From: Gemmatimonadota bacterium | GTDB lineage: Bacteria; Gemmatimonadota; Gemmatimonadetes; Longimicrobiales; Gaopeijiaceae | Direction of reading: 5' to 3' | Assembly: GCA_021295835.1 (NCBI GenBank) | Contig: JAGWBP010000005.1 | Coordinates: forward strand, 38,139 to 102,138 | DNA: 64,000 nucleotides | Shown here: piece by piece, positions 36,969-44,887 of the stretch | Position numbering within the stretch: position 1 is the stretch's first letter | Layout: every line of letters begins with the position of its first letter | Translations under genes and position numbers: made by a program | The notes under the pieces: generated by a model | What the model saw: only the letters and a program-made list of their open reading frames with translations | Told to the model about the DNA's origin: nothing | Databases searched by the model: none

Positions 36969-38186
36969 TTAGAAGCGAGCGCTGAGCAGGGGCACGCGCC
37001 AGGAAACGGTCCGCTCGCCGGCTCCGGGGCCCCGCGCAACCAGGCCCGCGACCGGAGACGGGAGCGGCGTCGCCACGAACCACTCGCCCCCATGGCGGTT
37101 TAGGAGGGCCTCGCCCGCGCGTGCGCGACGGGAGCCTTCGTCGGTCCCGTAATCCGACGTTGCTCCCATGGCTATGACCAACCCAGTGACGCCCCCAGTC
37201 AGCATAAGCCCGAGGGCCGCATTGTCGCTTTCCACCTCCGCAATCGCCGCCAAACCCGCAGCTCCGACTGTCCCGAGCAGTCCGCCCACACTGATCATCC
37301 GCGCGCGCGGGCGGCTGAGCGGCACTCGGCTCCCAATCACTGCCCCCGCCGCCAACCCCGCGTTACCCGTGAGCGCGATCACCGTGAATACCTCCACCTC
37401 TTCGTCGAGGTCAGCCATGATCGACCCGGCTACCCCGAACCACGTCCCCCAGAGGCTGCCGAGCGTGGCTGAGGTGGCCGTGCCCGGCGAAATATCTTGC
37501 TGCGCGGCAACCAGTCCCCCGGCCACTCCCACGACACTACCCAGGATCATGCTTGCGAGCACCCCCTCGGAGGAATCGAAATCGGCTACCGCCGCAAACA
37601 CAAGCCCCTGAAAGCCACCCCAGGTGCCCCCCCAGGTGATGGCCCGCGCCTGACCCAGCGACATCGGTCGCGAGTTGGCCAGGGCCCTCCCGAGGAGAAA
37701 TCCGGTGGGGCCGCCAAGGAGCAGTCCCGCACCGTAGGCCTGCGCGTTATCGGCGTCAAAGGCTATTGGCGTGGCCACTCCGAGCCATATCCCGTAGGTG
37801 GCTCCCCAGACCTTGAGCTCGGTCTCGCCGCCCTGGGCCCCGTTCGCGATCTTGGTGGACTCAGCTCTGGAGGCCGCGACGCGTCCGGACTCGGTGTCCG
37901 GGAATCGGCTCGCGAGGTACCGAAGGAGCGCCAGCGCCAACTCCTCGTTTCCGTGTTGTTCCATCGCCTCGGCGGTACCCAGGAGCACCGCGGCCGAGTC
38001 GGCCCTGCTCTGGCCGGAGGCCGGAAGTGCCGCAGCTAGGGTGAGCGCACCCGCGAGAAGCAGGCCTAGCAGCCCGTGGACAACCTCGCGCGAGCACCGA
38101 GAGCGGCGATGCGCTCCGCTGGCAAGGCGCGACGAAGCGGGAATAGCAGGGCTATTCGTGCGAGGAGCAACGCAGAGCGAAGCCAC
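36969..38186 (-). CDS. Exported hydrophobic glycine-rich membrane protein, N-terminus altered by repeat
   Basis: A signal-like segment (GLLGLLLAGALTLAAALPAS) is followed by a short helical region (LLGTAEAMEQHGNEELALAL) and then seven or eight glycine-rich hydrophobic segments with similar spacing (LGSVVGVAGGLVAAQQD, LGSLWGTWFGVAGSIMAD, VGGLLGTVGAAGLAAIAE). These look like internal repeats. Family is unknown; an outer-membrane or inner-membrane role is equally possible. All possible starts, including the GTG at 38186, lie within dispersed-repeat modules A and Y. The repeat thus supplies the start codon and the positively charged region before the signal helix. Confidence 0.6.
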   Translation of the reverse strand: MASLCVAPRTNSPAIPASSRLASGAHRRSRCSREVVHGLLGLLLAGALTLAAALPASGQSRADSAAVLLGTAEAMEQHGNEELALALLRYLASRFPDTESGRVAASRAESTKIANGAQGGETELKVWGATYGIWLGVATPIAFDADNAQAYGAGLLLGGPTGFLLGRALANSRPMSLGQARAITWGGTWGGFQGLVFAAVADFDSSEGVLASMILGSVVGVAGGLVAAQQDISPGTATSATLGSLWGTWFGVAGSIMADLDEEVEVFTVIALTGNAGLAAGAVIGSRVPLSRPRARMISVGGLLGTVGAAGLAAIAEVESDNAALGLMLTGGVTGLVIAMGATSDYGTDEGSRRARAGEALLNRHGGEWFVATPLPSPVAGLVARGPGAGERTVSWRVPLLSARF

Positions 38187-38390
38187 GGGGTATGAGCACT
38201 GTAAACCATAGGTTACACATTGTAAAGCGTACATTACACTGTGGACAAGCGAGCGAAGCGGTCCAGCGGGGATGCAGCGCCGCTCGAATGCCGTGGGAGG
38301 CTTGTCTGCGGGCTGCCGCAGTCCGTGGGCAATCTCGCGAGAGCGGCGATGCGCACCGCTAGAGCTGGTAGCAGCGTGCGCGGCAAGGGG
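38067..38390 (+). repeat. Composite dispersed repeat copy (Y-A-X-partial Y)
   Basis: Y begins at CAGCCCGTGGACAACCTCGC (38069) and contains the hairpin GAATAGC-AGG-GCTATTC. A has palindromes at 38200-38217 and 38221-38238. X follows (GGTCCAGCGGGGATGCAGCG onward), then a Y fragment with an internal deletion to 38390. Confidence 0.85.
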
Positions 38391-38739
38391 TGATCCCGGG
38401 GTCGGGTTTCGGATCGTGACGGTCATTTTCTGAACTCCTTGCCTTGGCAGGCCAAGGTCTGCCCGAGGTGGTGGATCTGCGCTGCCACAGGAAGGTACGA
38501 GGAGCCGTCTAGCTGGGTTTCGGCGTCCGTTTCAGGTCAGACTTCCCGCCGCGGCCGACGAATGGCTGCCGCAGTCCGTGGACAATCTCGCGCAAGCACC
38601 GAGAGCACGCGAGCCGAGACGGCGCGGCCACTGATCCGTGGCTGGCCGGGATGCTGGCGCACAAGCCGAAGAAGCTGGTCCCGCTGGTGCCCGCCAACCG
38701 GATGGCGCGGACGGTCTGGGGGCGTCCACATACGGGGTG
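38187..38739. other. Repeat-rich intergenic region before recA's 3' end
   Basis: No intact gene. It holds the distal part of the composite repeat, a further Y relic (38564-38613: GGCTGCCGCAGTCCGTGG, then GACAATCTCGCGCAAGCACC) and an IS110-type transposase remnant. The ~170 bases at 38391-38563 show nothing I can interpret. Confidence 0.6.
38618..38739 (+). mobile_element. IS110-family transposase C-terminal relic
   Basis: The frame through 38633-38720 reads DPWLAGMLAHKPKKLVPLVP, then ANRMARTVWG. This matches the conserved C-terminal block of IS110/IS116/IS902 transposases (typically W..LL..KP...V..ALANK.AR..WA). Only ~40 codons remain and the rest of the element is gone. It follows directly on a Y-module relic and touches the recA stop. 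Confidence 0.65.
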
Positions 38740-39840
38740 CTACACGACCTTGACGGCTGCTGCACTCTCCCGTTGCTTCGTCGCCGACTCCTCCTCTCCG
38801 CCCATCCCGAGAGCGGCCCTGAGCTGCGCCTCGACCGCCGTCTTCACATCGGCGTTCTCCTCCAGGAAGCTCCGCGCATTCTCCTTGCCCTGCCCAAGTC
38901 GGAGGTCTCCGTAGGAGAACCAGGAGCCCGACTTGTTCACCACCCCCTCGTCCACCCCGAGGTCGATGAGCAGCCCCGTGTGGCTGATCCCCTTCCCGTA
39001 GAGGATGTCGAACTCGGCCTGCTTGAAGGGTGGGGCGCACTTGTTCTTGACGACCTTCACGCGGGTGCGGTTGCCGACCACGTCGGTGCCGTCCTTGAGC
39101 GCCCCGATCCGACGAATGTCCATGCGGAGCGACGCGTAGAACTTGAGGGCCCGGCCCCCCGAGGTCGTCTCGGGGCTCCCGAACATCACCCCGATCTTCT
39201 CGCGAATCTGGTTGGTGAAGATCACCGCAGCCTGGCTGCGGCTTACCGCGCCGGTCAATTTCCTCAGTGCCTGGCTCATCAGCCGCGCCTGGAGCCCCAC
39301 GTGCGAGTCGCCCATCTCGCCTTCGATCTCGGCGCGCGGCACCAGGGCCGCGACCGAGTCGACGACGATCACGTCGACGGCGTTGCTGCGAATCAGCACC
39401 TCGGCGATCTCTAGCGCCTGCTCTCCGGTGTCGGGCTGCGAGACGAGCAGGTTGTCCACATCGATACCGAGCTTGCCCGCGTACTGGACGTCGAGCGCGT
39501 GCTCGGCGTCAATGAACGCGGCAACGCCGCCCTCGCGCTGCGCGTTGGCGATCACGTGCAGGCAGAGCGTTGTCTTCCCCGAGGACTCGGGTCCGTAGAT
39601 CTCGCTGATGCGACCGCGCGGCACCCCCCCGATGCCGATCATCGCGTCGAGGTTCAGCGCTCCCGTCGAGATCGCCCTGATCTGGAGCCTTGCGCCTTCG
39701 GCCCCCATGCGCATGATCGCCCCACGTCCGTACGACCGTTCGATCTGCGTGAGCGCGGTGCGGAGCGCCTTCTTCCTATCTTCGGCTTCTCTTCCGTTCG
39801 CATCCTTGGCGTGCGGTCTTGAACCACGGGGTGCGGGCAT
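38740..39840 (-). CDS. recA: Recombinase RecA
   Basis: 366 residues. Strand exchange and SOS co-protease. The conserved core is intact: [10 protein letters not shown], Walker [10 protein letters not shown] (83-90), [49 protein letters not shown] and [19 protein letters not shown]. The ATG at 39840 is normal. I saw no obvious LexA box in the ~100 bases upstream, but the operator in this lineage is not known to me. Downstream, repeat and transposon relics have replaced any terminator. Confidence 0.98.
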   Translation of the reverse strand: MPAPRGSRPHAKDANGREAEDRKKALRTALTQIERSYGRGAIMRMGAEGARLQIRAISTGALNLDAMIGIGGVPRGRISEIYGPESSGKTTLCLHVIANAQREGGVAAFIDAEHALDVQYAGKLGIDVDNLLVSQPDTGEQALEIAEVLIRSNAVDVIVVDSVAALVPRAEIEGEMGDSHVGLQARLMSQALRKLTGAVSRSQAAVIFTNQIREKIGVMFGSPETTSGGRALKFYASLRMDIRRIGALKDGTDVVGNRTRVKVVKNKCAPPFKQAEFDILYGKGISHTGLLIDLGVDEGVVNKSGSWFSYGDLRLGQGKENARSFLEENADVKTAVEAQLRAALGMGGEEESATKQRESAAAVKVV

Positions 39841-40220
39841 CTATTGCGACCTCTCTCTCTAGTGTGCGGTACCTACGCCAACCGAATATAAGGCGAAACC
39901 AGCGCGGGGCAACTCCACAGCCAGCGGACATCTCTCCCATCGCACTCGCCCTTCGCGCACCGAGACGACCAGTGTGCGGCTAGGCTGGCGATTGCGCCCG
40001 GCGCAGGCGATCTTCGATCCTGCGGCCACCGCTGCCGCAAGCGGTCCAGTGGGAGGCCACCGCTCTCCTCTCCTCGCACCGCCAAAGTACCCTCTTCCAC
40101 CGGGCGAATCCATGCAGAAATCGGCCATGTTTACGAAGGCTGCGAAGGGGTGGACTCTGAATCAGAGTCAAGATTAGTTGTCAATATGTCAACTGCAGAT
40201 GTCAGTTAGTCGAGGTTCCC
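39841..40220. promoter_or_regulatory. Divergent region between recA and the release-factor-like gene
   Basis: 380 bases without a gene. It contains a perfect 17-bp palindrome, GACTCTGA-A-TCAGAGTC (40153-40169), followed by TTGTCAATATGTCAAC and AACTG/CAGTT arms close to the start of the rescue-factor gene. These may be operator elements; no regulator is identified. Confidence 0.45.
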
Positions 40221-40574
40221 ATGACAGTGGACGCGAAGACGGAATCCCGCGACCGCCTGCTTGCCGAGTGCCGGGTGGACACCTTCCGGTCCGGCGGCAA
40301 GGGAGGTCAGCACCAGAACAAGGTCGAGTCGGGGGTTAGGCTCACCCACCGGCCCACTGGGATATCCGTCGCGTCCCGTGCGCATCGGTCCCAGCACGGC
40401 AACCGCAGGGAGGCACTTCGCCGTCTGCGCGAGAAACTTGCGGAGCTGGCGCGCGAGGACCCGCCACGCATCCAGACCCAGGTGCCTGCGCACGAGCGAC
40501 AGCGGCGCATCGAGGAGAAAAACCGGCGGTCGCGCCTCAAGCGGATGAGGGCCCGGCCACCCCTGGAGGAGTAG
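40221..40574 (+). CDS. Release-factor-like ribosome rescue protein
   Basis: 117 residues with the class I release factor catalytic motif in FRSGGKGGQHQNKVESGVRL (GGQ at about residues 28-30). A basic C-terminal tail (RRIEEKNRRSRLKRMRARP) is of the kind that anchors ArfB/YaeJ-type proteins in the mRNA channel of stalled ribosomes. Stop-codon recognition domains are absent. It would hydrolyse peptidyl-tRNA on stalled ribosomes. It differs from standard ArfB in the SGGKGGQHQ context and may belong to the RF-H-like or 'peptide chain release factor-like' group. Confidence 0.85.
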   Translation: MTVDAKTESRDRLLAECRVDTFRSGGKGGQHQNKVESGVRLTHRPTGISVASRAHRSQHGNRREALRRLREKLAELAREDPPRIQTQVPAHERQRRIEEKNRRSRLKRMRARPPLEE

Positions 40575-40583
40575 CCTGGCCGG

Positions 40584-41069
40584 TCACTGCGCCGGTTGGT
40601 TCAGTGCCGCCACTGCGGCCACGACCTCGTCAAAGGGAGGCAGCACTCCGGGGTCCTCGCCGACCCAACGGTAGCGCAGGAAGCCAGCCGCGTCGATGAC
40701 GAACACGGAGCGATTGGCAACTCCGCGAAGCCCCCCCAAGTCTTTGCGCAGAACCCCATACGCCGAAGCTGCGGTCCTGTTGAAGTCGGATAGTATTGGG
40801 AACGGGACCCCCATCTCGTTGCCCCACTTCCGGTTCACGAAGGGCGAATCGACGCTGATCGCGTAGACCTGCGCGCCGAGCGATCCCCATACTCCCCAGC
40901 TCTCGGAGACGTGGCAGAGCTCTTTCGTGCACACGCCGCTGAAGGCGAGCGGCACGAAGAGCAGCACCACCGGCTCGCCCAGGTGCTGCGACAACGTCAC
41001 CGGATCCTCGCCTAGCGCCCGCAGCAGGGAGAAGTCCGGCGCGCTGGTTCCCGCTTCGAGTACGCTCAA
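40584..41069 (-). CDS. Peroxiredoxin, AhpE/BCP-like
   Basis: 161 residues from a TTG at 41069 (GGAGGG six bases upstream). Reduces peroxides with the peroxidatic cysteine in FVPLAFSGVCTKELCHVSES; a second cysteine five residues on could resolve it. The thioredoxin-fold pattern continues with GAQVYAISVDSPFVNRKWG and SVFVIDAAGFLRYRW. An open frame extends upstream but is low-complexity Gly/Arg and unlikely to be translated. Two ATAATCTG-type palindromes lie 150-260 bases upstream. Confidence 0.88.
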   Translation of the reverse strand: MSVLEAGTSAPDFSLLRALGEDPVTLSQHLGEPVVLLFVPLAFSGVCTKELCHVSESWGVWGSLGAQVYAISVDSPFVNRKWGNEMGVPFPILSDFNRTAASAYGVLRKDLGGLRGVANRSVFVIDAAGFLRYRWVGEDPGVLPPFDEVVAAVAALNQPAQ

Positions 41070-41485
41070 GGAGTGCCCTCCGTCCGGTTCCGGTTCTGGT
41101 GTCGTCTCGCCTCCACCCCCCTGAAGTGTAACGCCCCCGGCGCGACCCCGCCCGGCCTTCCGCCGCGACCGCCAGAACGATCGCACCGCACCTGTTGTCG
41201 CGGCCCGGACAGATGCACGGTCAGATTATGGGAATAATCTGGCACGATAGAGTCCGGCCGCAATCATTTCAGAGGGGGTAATGGGGTTTGGGGCGAAGCT
41301 ATGGACAGATTATGGTACTAATCTGTCGTTCACAGTGTCGGTGCCGACTGAAGCGGGCTCGGGACAGCCGGTCGCGGCGATCGTGCCGGCTCCGGTGCCT
41401 CCGGGGCCGCGGGACAGGCCGGCCCGCCGGTCGCAAATGGTCGCCTCGCCGCTCTCGGTGCTCGGCCGGCCTTATCCACGGACTG
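41070..41485. promoter_or_regulatory. Peroxiredoxin upstream region with two related palindromes
   Basis: About 415 bases without a gene. CAGATTAT-GGGA-ATAATCTG lies at 41223-41242 and GACAGATTA-TGGTAC-TAATCTGTC at 41304-41327, both perfect inverted repeats. The second shares GGACAGATT...ACTA...TCTGTC with the 53-bp duplicate at 13.3 and 16.4 kb. A degraded X end (CTTATCCACGGACTGC, 41471-41486) abuts the recQ stop. Confidence 0.6.
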
Positions 41486-43303
41486 CTATTCTCCCCGCCG
41501 TGCCGCGATCACCGCCAGAAACTCCTCGCCGTAGCGGCTCAGCTTCGCCTCCCCCACCCCGCTCAGCCGCGCGAACTCCTCCAGAGTGCGGGGACGCCGG
41601 TGCACCATGTCGCGCAGCGTCGAGTCGTGAAAGATCACGTACGGGGGCACCGACTGGGCCTTGGCCAGCTCTGTCCGGCGCGCGCGCAACGCATCCCACA
41701 GCGACTCGTCCCAGGTGGCGGGATCGGGTGGCGGGGGGGGCTCCTTCGCCTTGCGCTTCCTCGCCCCCCGCCCCGGACGCAGATCCCGCCGCATGAGCAC
41801 CTCCTCCTCCCCACGCAGCACCGGCTGGCTCGCCTCGGTCAGCCTGAGCGAGCCGTACCCCTCCATGTCCACGCTGAGCAGACCGCGGGCAACCAGTTGG
41901 CGGAACACCGAGCGCCAGCGGTACGGGTCCAGATCGTTGCCCACCCCGTGGGTCGGGATCCGGTCGTGGCCGAAGCGCCGGATGCGCTCGTTGTCGCTTC
42001 CCCTCAGCACATCGATCAGGTACCCGGCGCCGAACATCTGTCCGGTGCGGGAGACGCACGACAGCGCCTTCCGCGAGACTTCGGTCGCGTCCCACGCGGC
42101 CACCGGGGTCAGGCAGTTGTCGCAGTTGCCGCAAGGATCGGAGAGAGTCTCGCCGAAATAGGTCAGCAGGGTCTGGCGCCGGCAGGTGGTCAGCTCGCAG
42201 TAGCCGAGCATGGCGTCGAGCTTGCGGACCTCCAGGCGCTTGCGCATCTCACCCGCCTTCGACCCCTCCACCATCTGGCGGAGCGCCACCACCTCCTGCA
42301 GGCCGTAGACCATCCACGCGTCGGCGGGCTCCCCGTCCCTCCCCGCCCGCCCCGTCTCCTGGTAGTACGCCTCGATGCTCTTCGGAAGGTCGAGGTGGGC
42401 GACGAAGCGCACGTCCGGCTTGTCGATGCCCATGCCGAAGGCGATCGTGGCCACCATCACGACGCCATCGTCGCGCTGGAAGCGGTCCTGGTTTCGCCGG
42501 CGCACGGCCGCGCCCAGCCCCGCGTGGTACGGCAGCGCATCCACGCCGGTGCCGCGCAACCACTCGGCGGTGTCGTCCACCCGGCGGCGCGACAGGCAGT
42601 AGACAATGCCCGCAGCGCCCGGGTGCCGTTCCTCCAGGAAGCGCCTCAGCTGCCGGCGGGCCCGGTTCTTGGGGATGACCGCGTAGCGGATGTTGGGGCG
42701 GTCGAAGCCGCTCACGAACATGGCGGCGCGGCCCAGTCCGAGGCGGCTCACGATCTCGCGCCGGGTGGGTTCGTCGGCGGTCGCGGTCAGCGCGATGCGC
42801 GGAACATCGGGAAAGCGTTCGGGCAGGGCCGAGAGCTGCTGGTACTCCGGGCGGAAGTCGTGTCCCCACTGGGAGACGCAGTGCGCCTCGTCGATGGCGA
42901 AGAGGGCGAGAGGGGTGTTCGCGAGGAGTTCCAGGGTGCGTTCGCCGAGCAGGCGCTCCGGGGCGACGTACAGGAGGTCCAGGAGGCCCCGCCTCACCGC
43001 CGCCTCCACTTCCAGCACTTCGCGGTACGACAGCGTCGAGTTGCGGCAGGCGGCCCGCACCCCCGTCTGGCGCAGCCCCTCGACCTGGTCCCGCATGAGC
43101 GCGATCAGGGGGGAAACCACCACACCCACCCCGTCGCGCACGATGGCGGGGATCTGGTAGCAGAGCGACTTGCCGCCCCCGGTGGGCATCAGGACCAGGC
43201 TGTCGCCGCCGGCCACCGTGTGCTCGATGACGGCCTCCTGCCGGCCCATGAAGCCGGGATAGCCGAAAGTGCGGTGGAGGACATCGTGGATGTCCCGGGT
43301 CAT
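41486..43303 (-). CDS. recQ: ATP-dependent DNA helicase RecQ
   Basis: 605 residues with all three RecQ modules. The helicase core has Walker [14 protein letters not shown] (39-51), DEAH within [20 protein letters not shown] (138-141) and motif [17 protein letters not shown]. The RecQ-Ct zinc site is C-ELTTC...CGNCDNC near residue 380. An HRDC domain lies at the C-terminus ([20 protein letters not shown]). It unwinds DNA 3' to 5' in repair. The TAG stop is followed directly by CAGTCCGTGGATAAG, a half of the dispersed-repeat palindrome. Confidence 0.96.
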   Translation of the reverse strand: MTRDIHDVLHRTFGYPGFMGRQEAVIEHTVAGGDSLVLMPTGGGKSLCYQIPAIVRDGVGVVVSPLIALMRDQVEGLRQTGVRAACRNSTLSYREVLEVEAAVRRGLLDLLYVAPERLLGERTLELLANTPLALFAIDEAHCVSQWGHDFRPEYQQLSALPERFPDVPRIALTATADEPTRREIVSRLGLGRAAMFVSGFDRPNIRYAVIPKNRARRQLRRFLEERHPGAAGIVYCLSRRRVDDTAEWLRGTGVDALPYHAGLGAAVRRRNQDRFQRDDGVVMVATIAFGMGIDKPDVRFVAHLDLPKSIEAYYQETGRAGRDGEPADAWMVYGLQEVVALRQMVEGSKAGEMRKRLEVRKLDAMLGYCELTTCRRQTLLTYFGETLSDPCGNCDNCLTPVAAWDATEVSRKALSCVSRTGQMFGAGYLIDVLRGSDNERIRRFGHDRIPTHGVGNDLDPYRWRSVFRQLVARGLLSVDMEGYGSLRLTEASQPVLRGEEEVLMRRDLRPGRGARKRKAKEPPPPPDPATWDESLWDALRARRTELAKAQSVPPYVIFHDSTLRDMVHRRPRTLEEFARLSGVGEAKLSRYGEEFLAVIAARRGE

Positions 43304-43381
43304 GGGTGGGGGACCGGCGCTCCCGGCGGCGTGGAGGTGGGTGGGTGTGGGCGTGACGCCCTCAATGTAAGCACGGGTGGG

Positions 43382-43771
43382 TCAGAAAGCCGTCAGCGTG
43401 GGCAGGGTGACGCCCGGCGGCAGGCCGGCGACCGCAGGCGCGGTCCCTAGAGCAGCCCGTGCGTTCGCCACCACGGATTCGGTCACGGTGTTGATGAAGA
43501 AGCCGAGCCTGTCGGCCTCGGCCAAGAGCGCCTTCTCCAGCCCGTCGGTCGGGACGACCTCGAAGTAGTTCGTGCGGTCGCGGCTGGTGGAGCTGCCGAT
43601 CCGGGTCATGAGCCTGTCGAGCCCGCCCGGGCCCCGGTTCTCCGAGTCGAGGAAGAAGAGGTGGGCGAAACCGGTCCGTCCCTCCACCTCGCGGGCCGAG
43701 CCGACGTGGAAGGTCATCGCCACGGCGGCCAGGGGATCGGAGTCGTCTAGGGAATGACGGCCGCAGCCTCG
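43382..43771 (-). pseudogene. M16 peptidase remnant lacking the zinc motif
   Basis: The frame reads DSDPLAAVAMTFHVGSAREV, EGRTGFAHLFFLDSENRGPG, GLDRLMTRIGSSTSRDRTNY and FEVVPTDGLEKALLAEADRL, which is the N-terminal M16 domain. A normal protein would read AHLFEHMLF here; the four residues EHML, including the HxxEH glutamate and second histidine, are missing. The protein then diverges and stops after ~110 residues, and no signal peptide precedes it. The gene is therefore both truncated and catalytically dead. Confidence 0.7.
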
Positions 43772-44351
43772 GCCCTGTCCGGCGACCCGGTGTTCGGCGA
43801 ACTCCCCGCGCCGCCCGAACCTCCCGGGATGGAGATGGACCTGGACGCCGGGGCCGTGGACCCCGGGAGCGGGTCAGAGTTCGGCAGAGGCGAGCCCGGT
43901 ACCGGGGGTATGTGACCTCCCGGGGGGCGTTCGGCGCTCCTGGACGCCCCCAGGCCGCCTCCGGGCATCCTCGCGCAGCTCCTCCCCCTCCCGGCAGATT
44001 GGCCCCGGGGAGCTTCCCCGGCGGTCATCAAATGAACGACGGCACTTCGCTACGCGAGTTGCGGGGTGCCGGGGCTATCCCGGGTACAGCCCCCGTTCGG
44101 CCGAAACCAGCGAGCAGCAGCGCAGCAGCTTCGGGGGTTATTGAGACATGGAGCTGCGCCCCACCGGCTCACCGGGACCCTCGGGGCCGGCCAGCGGCTG
44201 CGGGACGCTTCCGGTACGTGCGGATGGACGTGGCTGGCAACCGACTGTGTGGCCGGTGCCCGGCCGCCCCCCGGCGGAGAAACCTCCGCCAGCGGTCGGC
44301 CGAGCCCGGTTCAGGTATTCAACGCGCGACTGCCGCGCCCCTACCCCCCAA
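43772..44351. other. Degenerate stretch, no supportable gene
   Basis: About 580 bases rich in CCCGG-type runs, with several overlapping open frames on both strands but no ribosome site or protein-like composition. It may hold further decayed M16 sequence. Confidence 0.45.
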
Positions 44352-44816
44352 CTACTGAGCGTGCACGTGGGCGTGGACGGGCTGCGTCACGAAGTCGGCG
44401 TGCCCCTCCCCCACCTCACCGTGCATGAGCTTGAAGGTGACCTCCGTCTCTCCCTCGCTCACGCCGTGCAGGTGGCCGCCGAACTCTCCCGGAGTGTCCT
44501 GCTCGAACTCGGCGATCGATTCGTCCTCGATATCGACCTCCAGGTATGCGTCGTCCTCTTCGATCGGGTCCCCTTCATCGTCCACGAAGCGAACCGCTAT
44601 GTGAGCGGTCTCCTCGCCGACATCGACCTCCAGCTCGCCGGTCCACTTCTGGGTATCGGCGTCGTACGAGGCGACCACACGCCCGCTGATCACGAGCTCC
44701 GCCCCCACGGGTTCGTGGTGGTCGTCCACCATTTCGGTCGAGTCGCACGCCGCCAGCGCCAGTGCGCACACCATCGCGGCCATTCTTGCCAGGTCACTAC
44801 CGATCAACTTCCTCAT
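44352..44816 (-). CDS. Histidine-rich acidic lipoprotein, probable metal-binding
   Basis: 154 residues. The ATG at 44816 has AGGAGAA upstream. A lipoprotein signal (MAAMVCALALAAC) is followed by DDHHEPVGAELVISG and a beta-rich acidic domain. The C-terminus carries many histidines (FGGHLHGVSE, LMHGEVGEGHADFVTQ, PVHAHVHAQ). The His- and Asp/Glu-rich ends suggest zinc or other divalent metal binding. It lies 70 bases downstream of a TonB receptor on the same strand and probably forms an operon with it. Confidence 0.78.
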   Translation of the reverse strand: MRKLIGSDLARMAAMVCALALAACDSTEMVDDHHEPVGAELVISGRVVASYDADTQKWTGELEVDVGEETAHIAVRFVDDEGDPIEEDDAYLEVDIEDESIAEFEQDTPGEFGGHLHGVSEGETEVTFKLMHGEVGEGHADFVTQPVHAHVHAQ

Positions 44817-44887
44817 CGTTCATTCTCCTGTTTCGTTGGTTTTGATAACTCGTTTGCCGAATCCATGCACGAGGTCATACAAGACCC

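Noticed and set aside
41223..41327. Fur or PerR box at the peroxiredoxin palindromes
   Set aside because: The arms CAGATTAT/ATAATCTG only loosely resemble the AT-rich PerR/Fur consensus and the spacing differs; kept as unassigned palindromes.
43754..43912. Small 53-codon frame on the plus strand (starting MTAAASALSGDP)
   Set aside because: Composition is Gly/Pro-rich, there is no proper ribosome site, and it overlaps the antisense of the M16 remnant.
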